A stretch of DNA of 23,294 nucleotides from CAYHGV01 sp964356135 (GCA_964356135.1 CAYHGV010000044.1:1-23294); one strand, 5' to 3'. Shown: positions 14,251 to 21,227, counted from the first letter of the stretch. Translations and numbers: made by a program. Notes: a model not told the origin generated them from the sequence alone.

Positions 14251-15333
14251 CTAAAAATCGGGGACGGCGCCTACTTCCTGGCCGATCGCGCGCATGTCCT
14301 CAACGACTTTGTGGTAGACTGCGACCTGTTCGGCTTGCGCTTCTTGTTTTTCGTATTCCTTTTCACCGGCGACATAAATCCGGTCTCTGCCGGCTGCCTT
14401 TGCCGAGCTCTTGAGGAGCTGAATGTAGGAATCCAAGCTTTTTTTAAACTCGTCCTTGGGCAAGAAGGCTTCGATTTGCATCGCACCGAGGAAGTGGCAG
14501 ACGTTGGCAGGGGCGTTCTTTTTACCGTAAACTAACGGCCCGTAGGCTCCGCCCGAGAGAATTCCACTTAAAATATCGATCACGACCGAGAGGCCGTAGC
14601 CTTTGTGACCGCCGGTCTCTTCGTCACCGCCGCCCAACGGCAACAGACCGCCGCCCTTCCGGTTGATGAGATTGTCCAATACCCGCTTGGCATCGGTCGT
14701 GGGATTGCCTTCCTCGTCGGTTGCCCAGGTAATGGGCAGAATCTTGTCTTTCCGGGCGTAGTCCTCAAGCTTGCCGCGCGGAGCGGTGGCAGCAGCCATG
14801 TCCAGCACGTAGGGCCGTTCATTTGCCGCCGGGAATGCAAACGATATGGGGTTGGTGCCAATAATCGCATCCTTGCCAAAGGTGGGAACGACCAGGGGTG
14901 CGGAGTTGGTCATCGAAATGCCGATCAAATCGTGCTCCAAAGCCATCATCGAATAGTAGCCGGCAATGCCGTAATGGTTGGAGTTACGGATCGTAGCAAA
15001 ACAGACCCCCGCCTTCTTCGCCTTTTCAATGACTTTGTTCATCGTCCAGACCCCGACCACCATTCCCAGACCATCGTTGCCGTCAACCAGCATTGTCGAA
15101 GGGGTCTCTTTTAAAATTCTGATCTTTGGTTTGGATTGGGTAACCTTAGCCTGCAGGTCTTTGACATACCGTCTGAGCCGGGCAACGCCGTGGGATCCGA
15201 TCCCCCTTTGGTCCGAAGCCAAAAGGACAACTGCCGCGGTCCGCGCGTCTTCCGGCGGTACGCCCAAGCGCTCAAAAACCCGGGTAACAAAATCAATCAG
15301 CGCTTTAACCTTCACCAGAATATCATCCGCCAT
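14251..15333 (-). CDS. Ldh2-family malate/L-lactate/sulfolactate-type dehydrogenase
   Basis: This NAD(P)-dependent dehydrogenase interconverts a 2-hydroxy and a 2-oxo acid. The open frame extends to 15774, but the extra 147 codons are translated heptad repeats. ATG 15333 has AAGGAGGA 3 nt upstream and a promoter just before it, and gives the family's normal start MADDILVKVK and length (360 residues). Conserved features are SDQRGIGSHGVARL (His48), RNSNHYGIAGYY (His120), GTNPISFAFP and GGHKGYGLS (241-249). Substrate (malate, lactate, sulfolactate, ureidoglycolate) cannot be read from the sequence. It heads the minus-strand metabolic cluster, coupled to the FAD oxidase, so the pair could shuttle electrons between NAD(P)H and a quinone or flavoprotein. 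Confidence 0.9.
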   Translation of the reverse strand: MADDILVKVKALIDFVTRVFERLGVPPEDARTAAVVLLASDQRGIGSHGVARLRRYVKDLQAKVTQSKPKIRILKETPSTMLVDGNDGLGMVVGVWTMNKVIEKAKKAGVCFATIRNSNHYGIAGYYSMMALEHDLIGISMTNSAPLVVPTFGKDAIIGTNPISFAFPAANERPYVLDMAAATAPRGKLEDYARKDKILPITWATDEEGNPTTDAKRVLDNLINRKGGGLLPLGGGDEETGGHKGYGLSVVIDILSGILSGGAYGPLVYGKKNAPANVCHFLGAMQIEAFLPKDEFKKSLDSYIQLLKSSAKAAGRDRIYVAGEKEYEKQEAQAEQVAVYHKVVEDMRAIGQEVGAVPDF

Positions 15334-15351
15334 TGCTCCTCCTTTTGGGGG

Positions 15352-15380
15352 ATTGTAGGAAAAAACTCTCGGTGCGTCAA
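15352..15380 (-). promoter_or_regulatory. Sigma70-like promoter of the metabolic cluster
   Basis: On the minus strand TTGACG (15375-15380), a 17-bp spacer and TACAAT (15352-15357). The predicted start near 15345 leaves a leader of only about 12 nt that is almost entirely the ribosome site. Confidence 0.65.
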
Positions 15381-15387
15381 GATAGGG

Positions 15388-15555
15388 GTAGAGCGTAGAG
15401 TGTTGGGCGTAAGGCGTAAAGCGAAGAGCGTAAAGAGTAGGGCGTAAAGAGTAAGGCGTCGGGAGTAGGGAGTAAGGCGTAAGAAGTGAGACGTGAAAAG
15501 TAAGAAGTAAGCAGTAGGCAGTAGGGAGTAAGGCGTAGAGCGTAAGGCGAATAAG
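15388..15555 (+). repeat. GTARGGC heptad array, 23-24 phased units
   Basis: From 15388 to 15548, 23 consecutive 7-bp words follow with no indel. Nearly all start with GTA, GTG or GTT (GTAGAGC, GTAAGGC, GTAAAGA, GTAGGGA, GTAAGAA); a 24th, GAATAAG, is more diverged. The array fills the gap between two divergent promoters and ends 7 bp from the -35 box of the minus-strand one. Confidence 0.88.
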
Positions 15556-15591
15556 GGGTTGAGCGTAAAGAGCGAGGCGAAGTAGTGAGAT

Positions 15592-15633
15592 AGTGCAAAA
15601 TGAAAAATTAAAAGTGTAAAATGCAAAAATTGC
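15592..15633 (+). repeat. AATGCAA-type heptad array
   Basis: Six phased words AGTGCAA, AATGAAA, AATTAAA, AGTGTAA, AATGCAA and AAATTGC lie just after the GTA-type array, as they also follow it at 2417. Confidence 0.75.
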
Positions 15634-15648
15634 AGGGGTAAAAAATAC

Positions 15649-15676
15649 TTGACTTTTTATCTTATTTGCCTTTACT
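15649..15676 (+). promoter_or_regulatory. Possible promoter for the DUF362 gene
   Basis: TTGACT (15649-15654), a 16-bp spacer and a weak TTTACT (15671-15676), followed by the ribosome site at 15694. Confidence 0.4.
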
Positions 15677-15693
15677 AAAAAGGTTAATCCGAA

Positions 15694-15702
15694 AGGAGGA
15701 GG
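15694..15702 (+). promoter_or_regulatory. Ribosome binding site that does not match a canonical start
   Basis: AGGAGGAGG is strong, but ideal spacing points to the codon GTA at 15707 (then AAA AGA GTT), not to ATG, GTG or TTG. The first canonical in-frame start, GTG 15719, is 16 nt away. Confidence 0.6.
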
Positions 15703-15718
15703 AACGGTAAAAAGAGTT

Positions 15719-17632
15719 GTGGTTTTCACGGTTTCATTTGTAACATTCGCGCTTGCCCTTAACTTTCCGCTCATTCTCGAGTCTGAATCTCCGGTAAAAG
15801 CAGAGCCCTGGAAGAGTGTTCAAACCCAAACCGACAAAACGCAGGTTTCGATCGTCCAGTCGACCAATCAAGCCCTCGACCATCCGATTCCTCTTGACCA
15901 GGTTCCTACGAAAGATGAAATCGAAGCTATGGTTCGGCTGGCGGTCAACCTCGTCGGCGGAATGACCAAGTTTACCAGCGGCTGCAGTCTTGTCGTCATT
16001 AAACCTAATATCGTCGAACTCGAACCGAGCGGCTCGGGCGTCGTGACCGATGCCAATGTCGTCCGGGCGATTGCGAAACTCGTCTTTGAGGTCAACCCCG
16101 CTGCCCGTGTCGTCATCGGCGAGGCAGCAGGCGGCTGGTGCCCGAGCGCGACCTTCAGCCACCATCCGGTAATTCCGGTAGGCGATGGTTTTGAACTCGC
16201 AGGCTACCGGGCAATGGTTGCTGACCCGGTGTTCGCAGGCAAGAAAATCGATATTGTCGATTTAAATATCGATTCTTCGGTAGTGGTGGCGGTCGACTCG
16301 CCCTCTTTTGCCCGGCCTTCTTATTTTATCCCCCGGACTCTCGACCGCGCTGACTGCGTTATCGATGCGCCGGTTATGAAAGTCCATATTACCGGAATTA
16401 CGGCAGCGCTCAAGAATAATCTCGGCGTCCTGCCCAGTCTGGTCTATGGCTGGTGGAAGGCGGTCGGGTATCCTTATCCGAGTACCAGCGGTCTCAAGCA
16501 TACCCGCGATGTCTGGGACGAAGAGATCGTCGATATCTCATCGGTGATGAAAAAGAAGATTAAGCTGACGGTAGTCGATGCCGTCGTCGGCCGGGAAAAA
16601 TTCAAAGGTCCGGACGGCTTGCCCAAGCGGAGGAATACGATCGTTGCCGGTGAAGATATGGTTGCGGTGGATTGGGTCGCGGCGCAGCTGATGGGGATGA
16701 ATCCGGACGACATCGAGCATATCACTTTAGCCGGTATTAAAGGTCTGGGTGTTAACGACGGTAATTCGATTGAGGTTCTGGGCAACTCGATTGCCGAGGG
16801 CAGGTCAGAGTTTATCAAAGACCCTGACCCGGACGGAACTTTTGGGCAGTCGAACCGCATCTGGATTCTATCCGGTCCCTATTCGAGCACGGATATCGAC
16901 TACGATAATCTGGGTGGCGAAACCACGGTTTGGCCCAATCCCGGAATGTCCGCCTGGACAGCGCCGTTCTATTTTTTTGATGATTATATAAATCTTGCGA
17001 CCCTTACCCAAGATTCGAATACAACGGTCTATGCCCATAGCTATTTCGATTCTCCCCGTTCCGGACCGGCTGAACTCTGGATCGGCTCGGATGAAGATAG
17101 CAAGGTGTTTCTCAACGGCAAAGAGGTCTACCGTTTCAGCGGTTCAAGAACGCACAATTTACCCAACGAGATCGTCCCGATTACGATAGTGCAGGGCCGA
17201 AACCGTTTATTGGTGAAAGCGGTCCAGAAACACAGCGGATTCGATTTCTGTCTTAATATCTGCGAGCCGGACGCCCGGGCCGAGTATCACGGCAACCGGG
17301 TTTTCGGTTTAAAATTTTATCCGGACTCAACACTGACGTTTGTGGCGGAACAATCCCACCCCAGTCGGTGTTTTGTCTATGTTGCGCCGAATCCTGCGCG
17401 GGGCGAGGTTCCTTTTTATATTTATCATCGGGAGCGCAACCCGGTCACGCTGAAAATCGTAGACCGCCAGGGACGGAAGGTCGAAGAGCAGCTCTTTAAT
17501 GAAACTTCACCGATGATATTCTGGTCGTGGAGACCGGGTGATGAATTCCCGGCCGGTGTTTATTTTTATCGGGTCGAGACCGGCGGACCGAATGGGGAGG
17601 AGAAGAAAGGAAAGATTGTGTTATTAAAATAA
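15719..17632 (+). CDS. Secreted DUF362 fusion protein with C-terminal sorting-type domain
   Basis: This encodes 637 residues from GTG 15719; the real start may be four codons earlier (see the ribosome site entry), giving a basic signal peptide VKRVVVFTVSFVTFALAL. The DUF362 domain (about 42-365) contains VVIKPNIVELEPSGSGVVTD, VVIGEAAGGW, CVIDAPVMKVHITGITAALK and VVDAVVGREK. A beta-sandwich resembling sugar-binding jelly rolls follows (about 400-520; AELWIGSDEDSKVFLNGKEV). The C-terminal FlgD/type IX-like domain (about 553-637) has PAGVYFYRVETGG and ends GKIVLLK. DUF362 function is not established, and many members also carry ferredoxin-type clusters, which are absent here. Expected to be exported and anchored or released outside the cell; this is inferred. 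Confidence 0.85.
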   Translation: MVFTVSFVTFALALNFPLILESESPVKAEPWKSVQTQTDKTQVSIVQSTNQALDHPIPLDQVPTKDEIEAMVRLAVNLVGGMTKFTSGCSLVVIKPNIVELEPSGSGVVTDANVVRAIAKLVFEVNPAARVVIGEAAGGWCPSATFSHHPVIPVGDGFELAGYRAMVADPVFAGKKIDIVDLNIDSSVVVAVDSPSFARPSYFIPRTLDRADCVIDAPVMKVHITGITAALKNNLGVLPSLVYGWWKAVGYPYPSTSGLKHTRDVWDEEIVDISSVMKKKIKLTVVDAVVGREKFKGPDGLPKRRNTIVAGEDMVAVDWVAAQLMGMNPDDIEHITLAGIKGLGVNDGNSIEVLGNSIAEGRSEFIKDPDPDGTFGQSNRIWILSGPYSSTDIDYDNLGGETTVWPNPGMSAWTAPFYFFDDYINLATLTQDSNTTVYAHSYFDSPRSGPAELWIGSDEDSKVFLNGKEVYRFSGSRTHNLPNEIVPITIVQGRNRLLVKAVQKHSGFDFCLNICEPDARAEYHGNRVFGLKFYPDSTLTFVAEQSHPSRCFVYVAPNPARGEVPFYIYHRERNPVTLKIVDRQGRKVEEQLFNETSPMIFWSWRPGDEFPAGVYFYRVETGGPNGEEKKGKIVLLK

Positions 17633-17658
17633 GCTGTGTTATAAAAAATAAGTAATTC

Positions 17659-17820
17659 AACCACAAATGCACACGAATAGGCACGAAAAAAGTATAACCA
17701 CGGATTACGCAGATGAAAGATTGCACCACAAAACTCCCCATCGGATGACTTTTTTTTACTATAATGGTCTCCGATGGGGCACACAAAGAAAAACATTTTA
17801 TTTAACCACTGAAGAAACGG
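17659..17820 (+). repeat. Tandem CCAC-RRA dispersed repeats, one split by a hairpin
   Basis: Successive units start AACCACAAATGCACACGAAT (17659), AACCACGGATTACGCAGATG, CACCACAAAACT (17724) and AACCACTGAAGAAACGGAAA. The third is interrupted by a hairpin at 17736-17779 (CCCCATCGGA / TCCGATGGGG, 10-bp perfect stem, 24-nt loop) and resumes as CACACAAAG. The loop has a T-run and TATAAT. No gene is seen between 17633 and 17989. Confidence 0.7.
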
Positions 17821-17828
17821 AAAAGACC

Positions 17829-17919
17829 GTAAGGCGTAGGGCGTAGAGCGTAGGGCGGAAAGAGTTGGAAGTAGGCAGTAAGAAGTAAGCAGTAAGAAGT
17901 TAGACGTTAGAAGTCAGGA
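17829..17919 (+). repeat. GTARGGC heptad array, 13 units
   Basis: Thirteen phased 7-bp words (GTAAGGC, GTAGGGC, GTAGAGC, GTAGGGC, GGAAAGA, GTTGGAA, GTAGGCA and so on) end 10 bp upstream of the next -35 box. Confidence 0.85.
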
Positions 17920-17929
17920 ATACCGCTGC

Positions 17930-17957
17930 TTGACTTTATCGGTCGAGTCATTAGAAT
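17930..17957 (+). promoter_or_regulatory. Sigma70-like promoter for the outer-membrane protein gene
   Basis: TTGACT (17930-17935), a 16-bp spacer and TAGAAT (17952-17957). The ribosome site follows at 17980 and ATG at 17990. Confidence 0.6.
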
Positions 17958-17989
17958 GGCGCAATGAACTTTACAAACCAGGAGGTTCG

Positions 17990-19525
17990 ATGAAGCGGCT
18001 CAAAAGTTTGCTGCCGTTTGTTCTTTTATCTGCATCCACGGTTCACGCTGCCGGAGTGGGCAGTCTGTTCCGTTACAGCTTCGTCTCGCCCAATCTCTAC
18101 TGTCTTAATTTTGGCTATTATGATGCGGCGCACGCGTTAGGCATTACCGGTTTCGATTTGAACCCTGCCGGTCTGGCGAGAATGAATATGGTTTCATTTG
18201 GCACCGCTTTTTCCACTTCCAAGCGTGCCGATGCGAGGATCGATTTGGAGATTTTGCCGGACAGTTTTTACTTCGGCAAGGTGATCGTGCCGGTGGGGCT
18301 TGGGTTTGAAGAGGCAGGAGGATGGGACTTTTTGGGAGCGGGAAGCAAAGTCGGGCCGTTCGCGTTCGGGTTCGGATTCCGACGGGGCGAACTGGTTGGG
18401 GTGCAAGCGGCGATCGATACCGAGGTAATCCAGCACTGGGATAAGACCATTCCCTTCGTCATCAGCCACAGCCTTTTTCCGGAAATCCCAGCCGCGCTCG
18501 GGAACATTCCGGTGAACATTGCGATTTCCGGCGACGGCGATTTTAATTTCACCATTAACGGTAACGGTGCGATCAGTTATTTCCCGATTACCTTCGGCGC
18601 GGCACTCGACCTGGGAGTAACCTCATTCGGCTTGGGTGGAACGGTCAATATTTATAAAGGCAGTGCGAGCATCGCGGGTGAAGGCGAAGGGACTTTTACC
18701 AATGTGGCAGGCAGCATTACCCAGGGAACCTGGCCGATTCCTCTGCCCTGGAAGGTGGCAATCACCATCCACGGCTCAGCCGAAGAAGATTCGCTCTATT
18801 TCGAAAATTTTGACGGCGATTTGACCGGCACCCAGTTTGTTTTAAGGATGGGCAACCAGACAAGAATTACCAATCTCATCCTCGGCGAACTCGTGCTGGG
18901 CGGCGTGATCGAAGAAGCGTTTCCGACGACGTTCGGCAGCGGGTTTACCAACCGGCTGATTTATGCCTCCGGTATGCCGAGGACGATTATTTTCGATACG
19001 ACCAACTACACGCTCAACGTTGATTACGTCAATATGAGAATTACCGGCGATGTCAGCGTCTATCTTTCCGATTTCGCAAAAACGATAATCAACGATTCAA
19101 CCGCGTATCCGTTTAAACTTTCACCCCAGACCAATCTCTATTTCGCGGGTGTGTACAAACTCTATAATTGGGATTTCAATCTGGGCGGCGGAGTAGTCGG
19201 ATTTATTCCGCCGGGACAGGGTTGGGGTCGAATCTATTTCGACGGTGGAGTCAGGTGGCACCAGTTCATCACCTGGAACTTCGGTGTACTCGCCGCCTGG
19301 CAGCGCTATCAGGTGGCGAGCTACAAGGTTACGACGCCGCCGATTGTGGTGGTGGGTTTGGGCGGGGAAGCGAAATTTTTTGGCGTCGGTCTCGATTTTG
19401 GGGTACGGACGAACACGACCTCGGCGATTCTGGCGGCAATCAGCGCGTCGCGCAATGTTTCACTGCAGAAATTTAATCTGCTGAACTGGATGAGCTTTGG
19501 GATCGGATTGAAATACGATCTATGA
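17990..19525 (+). CDS. Large outer-membrane beta-barrel-like protein
   Basis: This encodes 511 residues from ATG 17990, 4 nt after AGGAGG; an earlier in-frame TTG at 17930 is the -35 box itself and is rejected. A signal peptide ends at about residue 20 (KRLKSLLPFVLLSASTVHA). The mature protein has FDLNPAGLARMNMVSFGTAF (56-75); the 'NPAGLA' motif is shared by FadL/PorV-type and other barrel proteins of FCB bacteria. Many Gly/aromatic amphipathic strands follow up to FGIGLKYDL at the C-terminus, a typical last barrel strand. No enzyme motif is seen. A role as porin, transporter or secretion partner is possible; the nearby exported proteins with sorting-type domains make a secretion link attractive but unproven. 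Confidence 0.75.
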   Translation: MKRLKSLLPFVLLSASTVHAAGVGSLFRYSFVSPNLYCLNFGYYDAAHALGITGFDLNPAGLARMNMVSFGTAFSTSKRADARIDLEILPDSFYFGKVIVPVGLGFEEAGGWDFLGAGSKVGPFAFGFGFRRGELVGVQAAIDTEVIQHWDKTIPFVISHSLFPEIPAALGNIPVNIAISGDGDFNFTINGNGAISYFPITFGAALDLGVTSFGLGGTVNIYKGSASIAGEGEGTFTNVAGSITQGTWPIPLPWKVAITIHGSAEEDSLYFENFDGDLTGTQFVLRMGNQTRITNLILGELVLGGVIEEAFPTTFGSGFTNRLIYASGMPRTIIFDTTNYTLNVDYVNMRITGDVSVYLSDFAKTIINDSTAYPFKLSPQTNLYFAGVYKLYNWDFNLGGGVVGFIPPGQGWGRIYFDGGVRWHQFITWNFGVLAAWQRYQVASYKVTTPPIVVVGLGGEAKFFGVGLDFGVRTNTTSAILAAISASRNVSLQKFNLLNWMSFGIGLKYDL

Positions 19526-19532
19526 AGTAGTT

Positions 19533-19640
19533 CAACCACGGAAGTCACCGAAGACACAGAAGAAAAAATTGTAACCACGGATAAAGTATCACCCCAGAGA
19601 AAAAGTATTAATTAAACCACGGAACACTGAAGACACGGAA
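19533..19640 (+). repeat. CCAC-RRA dispersed repeats
   Basis: Three units begin AACCACGGAAGTCACCGAAG (19534), AACCACGG (19573) and AACCACGGAACACTGAAGAC (about 19615). Each is built from CAC-RRA words. No gene lies between 19526 and 19831. Confidence 0.65.
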
Positions 19641-19648
19641 AGAAGAGA

Positions 19649-19683
19649 GTAAGGAGTAGGGAGTAAGGCGTAGAGTGTAAAAA
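19649..19683 (+). repeat. GTARGGC heptad array, 5 units
   Basis: Phased words GTAAGGA, GTAGGGA, GTAAGGC, GTAGAGT and GTAAAAA directly follow the CCAC-RRA repeats, the same order as at 17803-17829. Confidence 0.75.
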
Positions 19684-19690
19684 GAATTTG

Positions 19691-19814
19691 ACCACGAATG
19701 CACACGAATGGACACGAAAAAGTCTCTTTGTATCTCTCCTTAGCTGCAGCGTCTTCAGCAGGTTGGATTTAATAAATTTATACTAACCTTTGTGTCTTTT
19801 GTGCACTTTGTGGT
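19691..19814. repeat. Inverted pair of CCAC-RRA repeats
   Basis: The left arm ACCACGAATGCACACGAATG (19691 on) and the right arm, which on the minus strand begins ACCACAAAGTGCACAAAAGA (19814 leftward), face each other around about 70 bp. The element ends 17 bp from the mutM stop. Confidence 0.55.
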
Positions 19815-19831
19815 AAAATTCTGATTCCAGT

Positions 19832-20674
19832 TTACTTCTGGCAGCGGGGGCAGAAGCGGGTGCGGCGGTTGCCCACCTTAGTTATTTCGATCGTTGTCCG
19901 GCAGCGGCGGCAGGGGTTGCCTTCCTGGCCGAAGACGAGGGTCTGGTTCTGGTAATCGCCCGGGCTGCCGTCAGGGCGGAGGTAGTCCGAGAACGATGAG
20001 CCTAACGCCCGGATGCCGTCCGAGAGTACCTGTTTTAATGCTTTTGCCAGGCGGGCGAGGTCGGAGTCGGACAGGGTGTGGGCAGGCCGTAACGGATGGA
20101 TCTTTGCCAGGTAGAGCGCTTCGTCCGAATAGATGTTCCCAATGCCGGCGGCAATTGACTGGTTCAAGAGCAGGTCTTTGACTTTCGCCTTCCGATTTTT
20201 TAATTTCGATTTGAGGTAGTGTTTGTCAAAGCCGTCCATGATCGGCTCTAAACCTAAATTGAAAAAGCCTTTTAATACCGGAGGATTTTCTGAATTTCGA
20301 ACGAGGTAAGTCCTGCCCAACACCCGTGGTTCAACAAACGCGAGCGATTTGCCGCGGGAGAGATTAAGTCGGAGGCGTTCAAACCGGAGGAGTGGTGTGG
20401 ATGATTTGACGACGAGGAGCCTGCCGCTCAATCGTAAGTGAATAACGAGAAATGATTTGTGTGCCAGCCGGCGGTCGGTCAGCTCGATAATGAGATATTT
20501 GGCGCGGCGTTTTAGACCGGTAATTTTTTTGCCGACAATTTGACGACAAAAGACGCGTCGTTCAGGATAACCAATAATATCGTGCCGAAAGATGCGAACC
20601 GAGGTAATCCGCCTGCCTTTAAGATGGGGGAGAAGCTCGCGCCGGATCGTCTCGACTTCGGGTAGTTCGGGCAC
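19832..20674 (-). CDS. mutM: Formamidopyrimidine-DNA glycosylase (MutM/Fpg)
   Basis: This base-excision repair enzyme removes 8-oxoguanine and formamidopyrimidines and nicks the strand by beta/delta elimination. At 280 residues it has the usual length. The catalytic N-terminus PELPEVET is present (Pro2 and Glu3 after removal of Met), with the lysine in the H2TH-family site (Lys59 in RRAKYLIIEL), AGIGNIYSDEALY in the helix-two-turn-helix region, and a C-terminal zinc finger with Cys255/258 and Cys275/278. The usual DPR-x-FGR motif reads EPRVLGR. The start is GTG 20674, fixed by the need for Pro at position 2. It lies 7 nt after the hicA stop, so it seems to be expressed from the hicBA transcript. 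Confidence 0.96.
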   Translation of the reverse strand: MPELPEVETIRRELLPHLKGRRITSVRIFRHDIIGYPERRVFCRQIVGKKITGLKRRAKYLIIELTDRRLAHKSFLVIHLRLSGRLLVVKSSTPLLRFERLRLNLSRGKSLAFVEPRVLGRTYLVRNSENPPVLKGFFNLGLEPIMDGFDKHYLKSKLKNRKAKVKDLLLNQSIAAGIGNIYSDEALYLAKIHPLRPAHTLSDSDLARLAKALKQVLSDGIRALGSSFSDYLRPDGSPGDYQNQTLVFGQEGNPCRRCRTTIEITKVGNRRTRFCPRCQK

Positions 20675-20681
20675 CGACTAA

Positions 20682-20921
20682 TTAATTGTCCTGAAGGATT
20701 TTCTGGAATTCTTTAACCGAAACCCCCGTGTCATTAAGAATTGCTTTTAATGTCCGACGTTTGATGATTTGACCGGCATGCCGGGGGATGATAGTATGAC
20801 GACTTTCTCTGTTGCGCCAAACCTCATGACTTCCTTTGGCTTGGCGATAGAATTCAAACCCTAATTTTTTTAGAACTATTATCACTTCCTTGTCTGTGAC
20901 TGCTGGAAACTTGGGCGACAA
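20682..20921 (-). CDS. hicA: HicA-family toxin (mRNA interferase)
   Basis: This encodes 79 residues. HicA toxins are small dsRBD-fold ribonucleases that cleave mRNA. The family pattern is present: VIIVLKKLGFEFYRQAKGSH with the catalytic His in GSHEVW, HTIIPRHAGQIIKRRTLKAI, and a final NDTGVSVKEFQKIL helix. No ATG or GTG is available; TTG 20921, 2 nt after the hicB stop and behind a GGAG, is the likely start, a weak codon that could keep toxin synthesis low. The antitoxin gene comes first, as in one of the two usual hic arrangements. Confidence 0.9.
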   Translation of the reverse strand: MSPKFPAVTDKEVIIVLKKLGFEFYRQAKGSHEVWRNRESRHTIIPRHAGQIIKRRTLKAILNDTGVSVKEFQKILQDN

Positions 20922-20923
20922 CG

Positions 20924-21172
20924 TCAGGCTCCGACCGGGACCGGAATATTAGAACTCACCACGATCGTTCCGTCATAAACTGGGATTTCAGGGAGTTCCT
21001 TCCCTAATTCTTTGTAAGACTGAATAAAAATCTGTATTGCATCTTGAAGATTTTCTAAAGCTTCATTATACGTGGTCCCTTCAACATGGCACCCCTGGAG
21101 AATGGGGCATTCAGCATAATACCCTCCTTTTTCCATTATTTCGACCACAACAGGGAAAAGATATGTTTTCAT
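20924..21172 (-). CDS. hicB: HicB-family antitoxin, minimal form
   Basis: This encodes 82 residues from ATG 21172, preceded by AAGGAGG. The partial RNase H-like HicB fold is clear: FPVVVEIMEKGGYYAECPIL, then GCHVEGTTYNEALENLQDAI. The protein ends PVPVGA soon after the core and lacks the C-terminal ribbon-helix-helix or HTH domain of longer HicB proteins. It should neutralise HicA by direct binding; autoregulation would need another domain or protein. A promoter overlapping a palindrome lies upstream. Confidence 0.9.
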   Translation of the reverse strand: MKTYLFPVVVEIMEKGGYYAECPILQGCHVEGTTYNEALENLQDAIQIFIQSYKELGKELPEIPVYDGTIVVSSNIPVPVGA

Positions 21173-21194
21173 TACGATACCTCCTTATTTATTG

Positions 21195-21227
21195 AGTTTA
21201 GTTAGATTCCAAGTGCTGTCAAGACAG
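21195..21227 (-). promoter_or_regulatory. Promoter for hicBA-mutM with overlapping palindrome
   Basis: On the minus strand TTGACA (21217-21222), a 16-bp spacer and TAAACT (21195-21200). The palindrome CTGTC-AA-GACAG (21216-21227) covers the -35 box and could be an operator. Confidence 0.5.

Noticed and set aside
14605..15114. 169-aa plus-strand frame inside the Ldh2-family gene
   Set aside because: Antisense to conserved dehydrogenase motifs, so a shadow.
15334..15774. 147-codon N-terminal extension of the Ldh2-family dehydrogenase
   Set aside because: The extra residues are translated heptads (LTPYSLLPTPYSLRP style); ATG 15333 has the ribosome site, promoter and family-typical start.
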